Origin: Lacibacter cauensis
GTDB lineage: Bacteria > Bacteroidota > Bacteroidia > Chitinophagales > Chitinophagaceae
DNA length: 64,000 nt
NCBI RefSeq assembly: GCF_007830055.1
Contig: NZ_VLLE01000004.1
Location: forward strand, 1-64,000
Reading direction: 5' to 3'
Part shown: positions 1 to 12,144 of the stretch, piece after piece
Position numbering within the stretch: the first letter of the stretch is position 1
Layout: every line of letters starts with the position of its first letter
Program-made: the position numbers and the translations under genes
The notes under the pieces: model-generated
Seen by the model: only the letters and a program-made list of their open reading frames with translations
Told to the model about the DNA's origin: nothing
The model's database searches: none

Positions 1-68
1 ACGCCGCATTCAACCAATTTTTAGGGATAGGTTAGCAAGGTCTGTACTGAGGGCTGATATAGGTACAT

Positions 69-100
69 AAAAAAACCCCTTCATGATATTGAAGGGGTTT
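69..100 (-). terminator. Terminator of the rRNA operon
   Basis: An 11-bp perfect inverted repeat (arms 73-83 and 90-100, 6-nt loop) lies just downstream of the 5S gene. Read on the minus strand it is followed by a run of T. This is a classic intrinsic terminator placed where the rrn transcript should end. Confidence 0.85.
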
Positions 101-108
101 AGAATAAA

Positions 109-220
109 TATGGCAGCTACCTACTCTCCCGCATTGTAGTGCAGTACCATCGGCCATGAGGGGCTTAACTTCTCTGTTCGGTATGGGAAGAGGTGAACAC
201 CCTCGGAAAAACCACCATAA
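109..220 (-). rRNA. rrf: 5S ribosomal RNA
   Basis: Last gene of the rRNA operon. The complement of 109-220 has the 5S layout: the ends pair as a terminal stem (TATGG near 215-219 with CCATA at 109-113), and the conserved internal stretch with GTACTGC and the GGGAGAGTAGG tail is visible. Length (about 112 nt) fits the family. The exact ends are estimated from the terminal stem. Confidence 0.93.
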
Positions 221-235
221 ACTCTTAAATAAGAT

Positions 236-258
236 CATATTGGGAAAAGTTGTAATTG
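236..258 (-). other. 23S precursor processing stem, 3' arm
   Basis: Positions 236-244 and 247-258 are the exact inverted complement of 3202-3210 and 3183-3194, on the other side of the 23S gene. Together they make a 9 + 12 bp stem with an internal loop that encloses 23S. Such stems are the usual RNase III-type cleavage sites in rRNA precursors; that role is inferred from position and pairing. Confidence 0.75.
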
Positions 259-278
259 CAGTTGGCAATTAAAAAAAA

Positions 279-3150
<2,872 letters not shown>

Positions 3151-3182
3151 AAGAGTTATTATACTTAAATCGCCTTACTAAA

Positions 3183-3210
3183 CAATTACAACTTGTTACA
3201 TCCCAATATG
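3183..3210 (-). other. 23S precursor processing stem, 5' arm
   Basis: Partner of 236-258: 3183-3194 pairs with 247-258 and 3202-3210 pairs with 236-244. It overlaps the end of a boxA-like motif (3209-3219). Cleavage role inferred. Confidence 0.75.
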
Positions 3211-3219
3211 TCAAAGAAC
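3209..3219 (-). promoter_or_regulatory. boxA-like motif upstream of 23S
   Basis: The minus strand reads GTTCTTTGACA just before the 23S processing stem. It resembles the boxA antitermination signal, and a close relative (GATCTTTGAAAG) lies upstream of 16S at 5248-5259. Role in Nus-type antitermination is inferred from motif and position. Confidence 0.5.
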
Positions 3220-3222
3220 TTT

Positions 3223-3246
3223 AACCCCCATCCCCTAAAGGGGAGT
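3223..3246. repeat. C-rich hairpin element (CCCC-loop-GGGG) in the rRNA spacer
   Basis: A C-run, a 3-5 base spacer, CCCC, a TAAA loop and GGGG lie between tRNA-Ala and 23S. A second element with the same layout lies at 18340-18364. See findings. Confidence 0.5.
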
Positions 3247-3323
3247 AAGAATTATGTTTGATAACACGGTTACGAACCGACAGGCCTTAAGCCATTATCA
3301 AAGAAGTAAAGAACTAATTTTCG

Positions 3324-3397
3324 TGGAGGATATCGGAGTCGAACCGATGACCCTCTGCGTGCAAGGCAGATGCTCTAGCCAACTGAGCTAACCCCCC
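3324..3397 (-). tRNA. tRNA-Ala (anticodon TGC)
   Basis: The complement folds as a full cloverleaf of 74 nt: 7-bp acceptor stem beginning GGGGGGT, D-arm with TTAGCTCAGTTGG, anticodon loop CTTGCAC (TGC) and T-arm GGTTCGACTCC. CCA is not encoded. It lies 11 bp downstream of tRNA-Ile in the 16S-23S spacer, the usual Bacteroidota order. Confidence 0.97.
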
Positions 3398-3408
3398 GAG
3401 GTTATTTG

Positions 3409-3483
3409 TAGACCCGCCCAGATTTGAACTGGGGACCCCTACATTATCAGTGTAGTGCTCTAACCAGGCTGAGCTACGGATCT
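3409..3483 (-). tRNA. tRNA-Ile (anticodon GAT)
   Basis: The complement folds as a 75-nt cloverleaf: acceptor AGATCCG pairs with CGGGTCT, anticodon loop CTGATAA (GAT), T-loop TTCAAAT. CCA is not encoded. First tRNA of the 16S-23S spacer. Confidence 0.97.
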
Positions 3484-3558
3484 ATTTAATCTTTAGCCTA
3501 GTGGCCTCAACAATCCATAGCAACTGGCCAACTAACCATTTATAAGAACTTATTTCTT

Positions 3559-3578
3559 GAAAGTGGAAAAGCAACAGC
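3559..3578 (-). other. 16S precursor processing stem, 3' arm
   Basis: Positions 3569-3578 (AAGCAACAGC) pair perfectly with 5233-5242 upstream of 16S, and the stem continues through TGG/CCA and GAAAG/CTTTC with small bulges. It encloses the whole 16S gene as expected for an RNase III-type processing stem (role inferred). A small hairpin (3576-3597) sits directly next to the 16S 3' end. Confidence 0.65.
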
Positions 3579-3601
3579 ATGTAAATCTAAGCATGCTCTA
3601 A

Positions 3602-5130
<1,529 letters not shown>

Positions 5131-5232
5131 GTAAATGAAGTTTGATACTGACTATTAATTCTCAAGAATTAACAGTTCAAAATCGAATTTTATTACGCTT
5201 AAAATTTACCCGTTCTATTTTCATAAAACGTT

Positions 5233-5252
5233 GCTGTTGCTTCCATTCTTTC
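5233..5252 (-). other. 16S precursor processing stem, 5' arm
   Basis: Partner of 3559-3578: GCTGTTGCTT (5233-5242) is the inverted complement of 3569-3578. It lies about 100 bp upstream of mature 16S and next to the boxA-like motif. Confidence 0.65.
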
Positions 5253-5259
5253 AAAGATC
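5248..5259 (-). promoter_or_regulatory. boxA-like motif upstream of 16S
   Basis: The minus strand reads GATCTTTGAAAG in the rrn leader, between promoter P1 and 16S. It is similar to the motif upstream of 23S at 3209-3219. Antitermination role is inferred. Confidence 0.45.
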
Positions 5260-5296
5260 TTTTGTTTTTCTTTCTACCCGTTTTTCGAACGGAGTG

Positions 5297-5328
5297 CAAA
5301 GGTAAGGGCCTCGCTTATTCTAACCAAA
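5297..5328 (-). promoter_or_regulatory. rRNA operon promoter P1 (proximal)
   Basis: On the minus strand TTTG (5325-5328) is followed after 20 bp by TACCTTTG (5297-5304). This matches the Bacteroidota -33/-7 consensus TTTG / TANNTTTG recognised by the primary sigma factor. Transcription would start near 5290, about 160 nt upstream of mature 16S. Confidence 0.8.
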
Positions 5329-5426
5329 CTTTTTTCAATTTATTTTTTAAGATATCTCCTAACTAACTCATTGAATATCACACCCTCTAACCTCATAAAG
5401 AACTACCGCTTTTGTCTTGCGGGTTG

Positions 5427-5459
5427 CAAAGGTAAGGAGTTAACACCTTTCAATCCAAA
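5427..5459 (-). promoter_or_regulatory. rRNA operon promoter P2 (distal)
   Basis: On the minus strand TTTG (5456-5459), 21 bp, then TACCTTTG (5427-5434). The -7 region shares the 11-mer TTACCTTTGCA with P1, 130 bp away, so the operon appears to have two tandem promoters. The 5131-5531 interval holds only these promoters, the leader and the signals above; no gene is seen in it. Confidence 0.78.
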
Positions 5460-5531
5460 GCTTTTTAAAAGTATTTTTAAATGAAAAATTGAAAGCCTTT
5501 ACTGGCAAGCATTTCAAAGGAAAAATAATTT

Positions 5532-6281
5532 TCAGCGCTCCTTAAAAACTGTATCGGGATAGCTCACGTTTATTAAAAACAACCCTTTTGCAGGTGCGGA
5601 AAAATCTGCTGTAGCTATTTGGGGTTCATGCAATAATTGATCGAATGCATACATTTCTGTTCCACCACGTGCAACACGAACCATTGTTCCAACTAAACCA
5701 CGAACCATGCCACGCAAAAAACGGTTCGCTTTTACATGATAGACCAGACAACCATTTTCTTGAAGCCATTCACTCTCTAAAATGGAACATTGAAATGTTT
5801 TAACCTGGGTGTTACGCTTGGAGAAAGCGGAAAAGTCTTTGTTCGTAAGAATCTTTTGTGCACAAACATTCAAAAGGTCAATATTAAGCTTGTATGGGAA
5901 GTACCAGGCCCTGTCATCAATGAACGGATTTTTGGCATCGTAAATAAAATACTTGTACTCCCGGGCTGTTGCATGAAAACGAGAATGTGCATCGGGCACC
6001 ACTTCTCTTACCGACTTAACAACAATATCGGCAGGCAGTATGGCATTAAGATTATAAATAGCCTGCTGCGGAAATTCATCTTCCCAATCAAAATGAAAAT
6101 AGTTCTGTAATGCATGTACTCCTGCGTCTGTACGGGAAGATCCGGTGAGTTCAACGGATTTGCGAAAGAATACAGCAAATGCTTTTTCAACTTCAGACTG
6201 AATTGTTGCAGCATTCTGCTGTACCTGGAAACCGCTGTACCGCTCACCCTTATAGCTTAGTTCGAGAAAGTAACGGTACAT
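5532..6281 (-). CDS. truA: tRNA pseudouridine(38-40) synthase TruA
   Basis: Converts uridine 38-40 in the tRNA anticodon arm to pseudouridine. The 249-residue protein has the TruA layout: N-terminal LSYKGERYSGFQVQ and the catalytic motif SRTDAGVHA with the nucleophile Asp52. The C-terminal half has the conserved NRFLRGMVRGLVG segment. Length is normal for the family. It starts 3 bp after the stop of the upstream DUF4476 gene, so the two are probably co-transcribed from the promoter at 7589-7623. The rRNA promoters begin about 70 bp beyond its stop, and no strong terminator is visible between them. Confidence 0.97.
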   Translation of the reverse strand: MYRYFLELSYKGERYSGFQVQQNAATIQSEVEKAFAVFFRKSVELTGSSRTDAGVHALQNYFHFDWEDEFPQQAIYNLNAILPADIVVKSVREVVPDAHSRFHATAREYKYFIYDAKNPFIDDRAWYFPYKLNIDLLNVCAQKILTNKDFSAFSKRNTQVKTFQCSILESEWLQENGCLVYHVKANRFLRGMVRGLVGTMVRVARGGTEMYAFDQLLHEPQIATADFSAPAKGLFLINVSYPDTVFKER

Positions 6282-6284
6282 GGG

Positions 6285-7583
6285 TTATTGATTGGGTAGC
6301 AAAGCCATGAAACGACGCTTATAATACTCGTCCTGTATTGTTTCGCCCAGTGATTTGAAGTTGACAAAATCGGTAACATAAGGCAATGCTGCATCGAAAA
6401 AGCGATAGCGGCCTTCATCTGTTAAAAAAGCAACTGAAAGATTGCGTAACTGAGCAGATGTAAAACATTTGTTGCGGAATACTTTTTTTGCTTCATCAAC
6501 CATTTGCTCATCTTTTCGCTGCGAAGCCATTTTACGGCGAAGCTTAATCAAATCATCTTCGGTAGCAAAATCTTTACAATTGCTGTTAGGCAATGACTGT
6601 GCTTCCTTTTTGGGTGCCGGTTCAGCGGCAGGCGGAGTACTAACCTCTTCTTTCTTTACAACAACTTCTTCGGTTTTTATCTGCGGTTGTGTTACCAATG
6701 GTGCTGTTGCCACAGTATCCTTTTTCACTTCAGTTTGTACAGGAGTAACAATCGGCGTAACTACTGCTTGCTGTTGTGTGGTGTCTTTTTCAATAAACAG
6801 GCGCACCGTATCTTTTGATGCATTCTCAGCTTCTATTTCAAATACGAAATCTGCGCCTTCTCTGCTTTCGAATTTGCGAATTTGCTTAACAAACGATTTA
6901 GCAGGGGCTTTCCATTCCGGCTCTGTTACAACAGGCGCTTTCTTTTCAACTTCTTCTTTCTTTGTTTCTGCGGGAGGTGCTACCGTTACTTTTGCCACAG
7001 TATCTTTTACTGTTTGGACAGGTTGTTCTGTTTTAGCCACAATATCGGGTTTCGTTACTTTAGGCGTATCTGGCTTAACAACCGGCTTCGTTTCAACTGG
7101 TGCTTTTACTACCGTTACTGTTTTAACCGTACTATCCTGTGTAACTTTCGACAGCATGTTCGAAAAAGGATCGTTCGCTGGCGGAGCAGTTACTGTTTGT
7201 GTGTTTGTTTCAACAGCTGTTTTTACCTGTGCATACACAACAGAAGACGATTGCAGATCGTACAAACCCCAGCCCTTTTCATTAAAATTCTTTACCAGAA
7301 AGCCTTTATCAGCTTTATCAATAACACATTGAAATTGCTGTTCTTCTGCATTAGTTTTTGGGAAACCCAAAGCGAACTCCACTATACCGTCTTTCAGTTT
7401 TGGCAGAATTAAATAGCCAGAGGCAGAAGAACTGATAATGCGATTATTATACTTTATGTAAAAAGGCTGCTGATTATCGGTTTGCAGGTAAATAAAATGA
7501 TTTAACTGAGCTAATGCCCCGGACATAAAAAGCCCGAAAGCTAGAACTACTGAAACAAATCTGCTGATCTTGAACATACGCAT
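6285..7583 (-). CDS. Exported DUF4476-domain protein with Pro/Val/Thr/Lys-rich linker
   Basis: Function unknown. 432 residues: a signal peptide (about 1-25, ending in LAQ), a 90-residue N-terminal region, a long low-complexity linker (about 115-335) rich in V, T, K, P and E with many Val-Thr/Pro-Val repeats, and a C-terminal segment of about 95 residues that resembles DUF4476 (Asp/Lys-rich helices, two Cys at the start). Two start codons lie close together (7583 and 7577). The promoter ends only a few bases upstream, so the mRNA would be nearly leaderless and the start uncertain by two codons. A second DUF4476 gene lies at 42211. Role at the cell surface or periplasm is inferred from the signal peptide. 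Confidence 0.85.
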   Translation of the reverse strand: MRMFKISRFVSVVLAFGLFMSGALAQLNHFIYLQTDNQQPFYIKYNNRIISSSASGYLILPKLKDGIVEFALGFPKTNAEEQQFQCVIDKADKGFLVKNFNEKGWGLYDLQSSSVVYAQVKTAVETNTQTVTAPPANDPFSNMLSKVTQDSTVKTVTVVKAPVETKPVVKPDTPKVTKPDIVAKTEQPVQTVKDTVAKVTVAPPAETKKEEVEKKAPVVTEPEWKAPAKSFVKQIRKFESREGADFVFEIEAENASKDTVRLFIEKDTTQQQAVVTPIVTPVQTEVKKDTVATAPLVTQPQIKTEEVVVKKEEVSTPPAAEPAPKKEAQSLPNSNCKDFATEDDLIKLRRKMASQRKDEQMVDEAKKVFRNKCFTSAQLRNLSVAFLTDEGRYRFFDAALPYVTDFVNFKSLGETIQDEYYKRRFMALLPNQ

Positions 7584-7588
7584 GGCAA

Positions 7589-7623
7589 CAAAGCTAATTT
7601 TTTTTGCTTATCCGATTTACAAA
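7589..7623 (-). promoter_or_regulatory. Promoter of the DUF4476-truA unit
   Basis: On the minus strand TTTG (7620-7623), 23 bp, then TAGCTTTG (7589-7596). The -7 box ends 5 bp before the ATG at 7583. The spacing is slightly long. It lies in the divergent gap with the M1 aminopeptidase gene. Confidence 0.5.
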
Positions 7624-7733
7624 CCATTTGCCAAATTCTGCCACATCAGGGAAGCGCTTATATTTACACACTAAATAATTATATGGAAATGACCAGAAAG
7701 GCAGTTCCTGATTTTACTAAACGAATCAATTTT

Positions 7734-10214
7734 ATGAAGAAAAATCTTACCATCTTAAGCTTACTTGCGCTAAGCTTAACAAGCGCATTTGCGCAAACTG
7801 AAGAAAAAGCGGATACCGCCTGGAAACACGAATACCGTGCAACTCCGGAAAAAACACATGCCCTCATTCACACTAAGCTGGAAGCGAGTTTCGACATTCC
7901 TAACTCGCAGTTGAAAGGTAATGTGTGGCTGACGTTGAAACCACATTTCTACCCTTCGAACACACTGGTGCTTGATGCAAAAGGAATGGAAATTGGCTAC
8001 GTTGGTATACAAAAAGGAGCAAACCGCACTAAACTGGACTTTACATACGACGGCTTGCTCCTAAACATCAAACTCGATAAAGTTTACAAGAACAATGAAC
8101 CCTATACTGTTTACATTCAGTATCTGGCAAAACCAAGTGAATTTAAGAGTAAAGGAAGCAATGCCATTACCGATGCACGTGGTATGTATTTCATCAATCC
8201 TAAAGGAGTTGAGAAAAACAAACCTACGCAAATATGGACGCAGGGCGAAACCGAAGCAACCAGTGTTTGGGTGCCGATTATTGATAAAACCAATCAAAAA
8301 ACCACACAGGAGTTTTATTTAACAGTTCCGGCAAAATGGGTTACCCTGAGCAACGGTAAACTCATGAGCCAAAAACCAAATACGAACGGAACCCGCACCG
8401 ACTACTGGAAAATGGACCAGCCGCATTCTCCCTACCTGTTTTTTGTAGGTGCCGGCGATTTTGCAGTTGTAAAAGACAGCTGGAGAGGAAAAGAAGTGAA
8501 TTACTATGTAGACAAGGAATACGCTTCGGTTGCTAAAAAGATCTTTGGTCTTACACCCGAAATGATGACCTTCTTTTCGAAGATTACAGGCGTTGATTAT
8601 CCTTGGGTGAAGTATAGCCAGATAACCGGACATGACTACGTAAGTGGTGCGATGGAAAATACAACCGCTACTTTACACAGCGATGCTGCGCACCAGGATG
8701 CACGTGAACTGGTTGACGGTAACAACTGGGAAGGCACCATTGCCCACGAATTATTTCACCAATGGTTTGGCGATTATGTAACAACTGAGAGCTGGAGCAA
8801 TCTTACGCTCAACGAATCGTTTGCCAATTACAGTGAATACTTATGGGATGAATACAAGTATGGAAAGGACAGAGCTGATGCTACCCATTACAGTGCGATG
8901 CAAGGCTATTTAGGCAGCGGCAGCGAAAAGAAAGATCTGGTTCGTTTTTACTACAGCGATAAAGAAGACATGTTTGATGCGGTTAGCTATAACAAAGGCG
9001 GACGTATTTTACACATGCTCCGCAACTACATCGGCGACAGTGCATTTTTCAAATCACTCAACCTGTATTTAACTACCAACAAATACAAAACAGCAGAAGC
9101 ACACCAGCTGCGTTTGGCTTTTGAAGAAGTTACCGGTAAAGACCTGAACTGGTTCTTTAACCAATGGTACTTTGGTGCAGGACATCCCACACTTGATATT
9201 ACTTACAGCTACGACGACGCTTCTAAAAAAGCAATGGTGGTTGTAAAACAAACTCAAAAAGATAAACTGTTTCAACTACCCGTTGCCATTGATATTTATA
9301 ACGGAAGCAATAAGATTCGTCACCAGGTTTGGGTAAAAAATGCTGTTGATACGTTTTCGTTTGATGCAGCAGTAAAACCTGATCTGATCAACTTTGATGG
9401 CGATAAAATTTTATTAGGTGTTAAGAAAGAAAACAAAACACTGGAAGAATATATTCACCAGTACAAATATGCAGGTTTATACCTCGACAGACGTGAAGCC
9501 ATTGACTTTGTTGCGAAAAAACAAGACGACGCAAAAGCCGTTGCGTTTATGAAAGAAGCCCTTAACGATAAATACAGTGGTTTACGCAGTTTTGCTTTAA
9601 CAAAACTGGATCTAAAAAAAGCAGCTGTTATTGAAGCAACTGTAGAAAGCATTGCCAAAAAAGATCCGAGCCGCATTACACGCAGCCGTGCAGTTGAAAT
9701 ACTGGGCAATCTTAAAAAGCCTGCATATAAAGCTCTCTTTACTTCTTTGTTAAACGATTCTTCGTATACATTAAGTGCTGCAGCTTTAACTGCACTTGAA
9801 AAAATAGATGCAACTGCTGCTCTGGCAGAAGCAAAGCGTTTATCAAAACAACCAATGAAAGGCAATTTGGTAGAAGCTATTGCCACAGCGCTGATCAAAA
9901 GCGGTGATGAAAGCAGCTTCGACGAAATCATTGAGTCGTACAGTAAAATGGGTGTAACACAAGCGAAATTCAACCTTACATCATCACTTGCAAATTTCCT
10001 CGGCATTATTAAAAACACCGAAAAAGTAAAGCGTGGTGTTGATGAAATTGTACAGTTCCGCAATGCAATTCCCGAACAATTTGGCGTAACACCGGTTATT
10101 GACAGTTTCCTGAAAACTGTGATCGGCAAAAAAGAAACTGCTAAAAAGAGCGGTGAAGATGTAACTGCATTACAAGAGCAAATCGATTACATCAAGAGCA
10201 AGTTGAAAAGTTAA
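7734..10214 (+). CDS. Exported M1-family metallo-aminopeptidase
   Basis: Zinc aminopeptidase that removes N-terminal residues from peptides, probably in the periplasm or at the surface. With the start at 7734 the protein has 826 residues and a clear signal peptide (MKKNLTILSL..., cleaved near AFA-Q21). An upstream in-frame ATG at 7683 would put 17 charged residues ahead of the signal, so 7734 is preferred. M1 hallmarks are the GAMEN exopeptidase motif (305-309) and the zinc site HELFH (338-342) with Glu361 in NESFANY. The C-terminal 270 residues look like HEAT-type helical repeats, as in other M1 enzymes. It is divergent from the DUF4476-truA unit and followed by a strong terminator. Confidence 0.96.
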   Translation: MKKNLTILSLLALSLTSAFAQTEEKADTAWKHEYRATPEKTHALIHTKLEASFDIPNSQLKGNVWLTLKPHFYPSNTLVLDAKGMEIGYVGIQKGANRTKLDFTYDGLLLNIKLDKVYKNNEPYTVYIQYLAKPSEFKSKGSNAITDARGMYFINPKGVEKNKPTQIWTQGETEATSVWVPIIDKTNQKTTQEFYLTVPAKWVTLSNGKLMSQKPNTNGTRTDYWKMDQPHSPYLFFVGAGDFAVVKDSWRGKEVNYYVDKEYASVAKKIFGLTPEMMTFFSKITGVDYPWVKYSQITGHDYVSGAMENTTATLHSDAAHQDARELVDGNNWEGTIAHELFHQWFGDYVTTESWSNLTLNESFANYSEYLWDEYKYGKDRADATHYSAMQGYLGSGSEKKDLVRFYYSDKEDMFDAVSYNKGGRILHMLRNYIGDSAFFKSLNLYLTTNKYKTAEAHQLRLAFEEVTGKDLNWFFNQWYFGAGHPTLDITYSYDDASKKAMVVVKQTQKDKLFQLPVAIDIYNGSNKIRHQVWVKNAVDTFSFDAAVKPDLINFDGDKILLGVKKENKTLEEYIHQYKYAGLYLDRREAIDFVAKKQDDAKAVAFMKEALNDKYSGLRSFALTKLDLKKAAVIEATVESIAKKDPSRITRSRAVEILGNLKKPAYKALFTSLLNDSSYTLSAAALTALEKIDATAALAEAKRLSKQPMKGNLVEAIATALIKSGDESSFDEIIESYSKMGVTQAKFNLTSSLANFLGIIKNTEKVKRGVDEIVQFRNAIPEQFGVTPVIDSFLKTVIGKKETAKKSGEDVTALQEQIDYIKSKLKS

Positions 10215-10240
10215 TTTGTTCTTCCCGAAAGACAGATAAG

Positions 10241-10275
10241 AAACAGCCGGTCAAATGACCGGCTGTTTTATTTAC
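10241..10275 (+). terminator. Terminator after the M1 aminopeptidase
   Basis: Perfect inverted repeat AACAGCCGGTCA / TGACCGGCTGTT with a 2-nt centre, followed by TTTATTT. Ends the M1 peptidase transcript. Confidence 0.85.
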
Positions 10276-10405
10276 ATCGAAAACAACAATGCTTTAGGCA
10301 TACGGAATACTTGCCACTCATCCTGCTTTACTGCGCATCAAACAAAAACAATCCCTGCAGATATAAATCTGTCGCAAATACAGGAAGCTGAAAGCCGCAT
10401 TACTG

Positions 10406-10413
10406 TAGCTTTG
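10406..10413 (+). promoter_or_regulatory. Possible -7 box for the S1/P1 nuclease gene
   Basis: TAGCTTTG matches TANNTTTG and lies 20 bp upstream of the start. I see no TTTG at the right distance upstream, so only the -7 half is supported. Confidence 0.35.
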
Positions 10414-10432
10414 CTGCCCAATAAATGAGTAT

Positions 10433-11224
10433 ATGATGAAACGTTTCAGCATTGCAGTGGTATTTTTTATTGCTCTTTCTATTCCGTACATAAGCATGGC
10501 ATGGGGTACACAAGGGCATCGTATTACAGGAGAAATAGCAAACAGTTATTTAACCAAAAAAGCAAGAAAAGCAATTATTGCTATTCTCGGCAATGAATCA
10601 ATTGCCATGAGCAGCAACTGGGCTGATTTTGTAAAATCAGATACCGGCTACCGTTATCTCTCCAATTGGCATTACATCAATTTACCAGCAGCATTAACTA
10701 AAAATGCAGTAGAAAATTTTCTTGCTGCAGATACAGCTACTGATGTGTACACGAAAATCAACTGGCTAACCGAACAATTAAAAAATAAATTGCTCAGCTC
10801 CGATAAGCAGCAGCTCTATCTTCGTGTACTTATTCATTTGGTTGAAGATGTGCATCAGCCGATGCATGTTGGTCGCCCCGATGATTTAGGTGGCAACAGA
10901 GTAACCGTAAATTGGTTCAGCGAAGCTTCGAACCTGCACCAGGTATGGGATTCGAAGCTGATCGATTTTCAGCAATTGAGTTATACCGAATATGTTGCTG
11001 CAATCAATTTCACAACCAAGCAGCAACGTAAACAATGGATGGCAGAACCGGTAAGTGAATGGATCTGGCAATCGTATCAGCAGGCAGAAAAAATTTATGC
11101 AGGAGTTAAAACAGGCGACCGTTTAGGCTTCGATTACAACTACAAATACATTGCTACTTTGAATGAGCAACTGTTAAAAGCTGGTGTACATTTAGCAGGT
11201 TTGCTGAACAGCATATTTGGATAG
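10433..11224 (+). CDS. Secreted S1/P1-type zinc nuclease
   Basis: Cleaves single-stranded RNA/DNA, and often 3'-nucleotides, with a tri-zinc site. The 263-residue protein has a signal peptide cleaved before Trp24, so the mature protein starts with the Trp whose amino group binds zinc in this family. The other ligands are visible: His29, Asp65, His80, His135, Asp139, His145, His169 and Asp173, with the same 4-, 6- and 4-residue spacings as P1 nuclease. An ATG one codon downstream (10436) is equally possible. Likely roles are nutrient nucleic-acid degradation and phosphate supply (inference). It is flanked by terminators on both sides and so appears to be a single-gene unit. Confidence 0.95.
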   Translation: MMKRFSIAVVFFIALSIPYISMAWGTQGHRITGEIANSYLTKKARKAIIAILGNESIAMSSNWADFVKSDTGYRYLSNWHYINLPAALTKNAVENFLAADTATDVYTKINWLTEQLKNKLLSSDKQQLYLRVLIHLVEDVHQPMHVGRPDDLGGNRVTVNWFSEASNLHQVWDSKLIDFQQLSYTEYVAAINFTTKQQRKQWMAEPVSEWIWQSYQQAEKIYAGVKTGDRLGFDYNYKYIATLNEQLLKAGVHLAGLLNSIFG

Positions 11225-11265
11225 ACTTTTCTATACAACTATCGCATTAAGAACTTTCTTGTCAA

Positions 11266-11300
11266 TAAAAGAAGCCAACCCAAAAGGTTGGCTTCTTTTA
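11266..11300. terminator. Bidirectional terminator between convergent genes
   Basis: GAAGCCAACC / GGTTGGCTTC hairpin with A-run before and T-run after. It can serve both the S1/P1 nuclease gene (+) and the TPM operon (-), which converge here. Confidence 0.85.
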
Positions 11301-11331
11301 TTATTGCCTTTAATAACATTCCATAACTTCT

Positions 11332-12138
11332 TTACCAATCGCCACCGGCACCACCACCACCAAAACTTCCACCACCGAAACCGCCGAAGCCACCTCCACC
11401 ACTGCTTCCGCCGCCGCCCCAGCCGCCTCCGCCACCACCGGGGAACCAGATAGGCGGTGTGTTATCCCAACGTCGGTAACCTCTTCTGCTCATCATACCA
11501 CCGCCACCACGTTTATTGATGTTTGACACAATGATGAGTATAATTACAACAACGATAATTGTTCCTAACGGAAGACCACCACCTTTTCCTTTACCTCGTT
11601 TACTATAACCTGCAGGCGCTTTGTACTCGCCGGCTGCAGCACGCATCAAATCGCTGGTACCTTCATCAAGACCACGATAAATATCCTGCGCTTTAAAATT
11701 GGGTACAATATCATTTTCAATAATCTGCTTGGCAGTAATATCGGGTATTGCACCTTCCAGTCCATAGCCTGTGGCAATCCATACTTTGCGTTTGCCACGT
11801 TCTTTATCTTCCAACACCACAATCAGCACACCATTGTTGAATTCCTTACCACCAATGCCCCACTTACGGCCAAGTGCAACCGCAAAATCGCTGATGTCGT
11901 AATCGCCGATATCGCCAATGGTAACAATAGCGATCTGGTTGCTGGTGCTGTCGTCGTAAGCAACAAGCTTACGCTCCAGCGCATCTTTCTGTTCGGGCGT
12001 AAGCTTACCAATAAAATCATTCACCAGCCTGGGCGGGTTGGGCGCAGGCGGAATATATTTTTCTATTCCCTGTGCGCCGGCAAACATGGCCTGCACAAGA
12101 AACAGTAACAACAGTATGGAGGAGGATAAAATTTTCAT
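11332..12138 (-). CDS. TPM-domain membrane protein with Gly-rich tail (YgcG family)
   Basis: 268 residues: signal peptide (about 1-23), a TPM domain (about 38-160, with QIAIVTIGD and GNGVLIVV-like strands), one transmembrane helix (about 192-208) and a C-terminal tail made almost only of Gly with Ser, Phe and Trp. TPM domains are alpha/beta folds. Members in plants and bacteria have been linked to photosystem II repair or phosphatase activity, but the bacterial role is unsettled. The layout is that of YgcG. It is the last gene of a LemA-TPM-TPM operon, 6 bp after the preceding gene, and operon partnership suggests a shared envelope function. Confidence 0.93.
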   Translation of the reverse strand: MKILSSSILLLLFLVQAMFAGAQGIEKYIPPAPNPPRLVNDFIGKLTPEQKDALERKLVAYDDSTSNQIAIVTIGDIGDYDISDFAVALGRKWGIGGKEFNNGVLIVVLEDKERGKRKVWIATGYGLEGAIPDITAKQIIENDIVPNFKAQDIYRGLDEGTSDLMRAAAGEYKAPAGYSKRGKGKGGGLPLGTIIVVVIILIIVSNINKRGGGGMMSRRGYRRWDNTPPIWFPGGGGGGWGGGGSSGGGGFGGFGGGSFGGGGAGGDW

Positions 12139-12144
12139 GTTATA

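Noticed and set aside
5460-5531. Terminator after truA
   Set aside because: A weak imperfect hairpin is possible but the stem has a large bulge and no clean T-run.
6469-7332. 287-codon frame antisense to the DUF4476 gene
   Set aside because: Low-complexity Thr/Val/Ser/Phe-rich mirror of the repeated linker of the real gene; no domain and no promoter of its own.
9455-10129. 224-codon frame antisense to the M1 aminopeptidase gene
   Set aside because: Lies within a well-supported gene, with no domain or promoter.
11217-11453. His-rich frame opposite the Gly-rich tail of the TPM protein
   Set aside because: Complement of Gly codons; no signal or domain.
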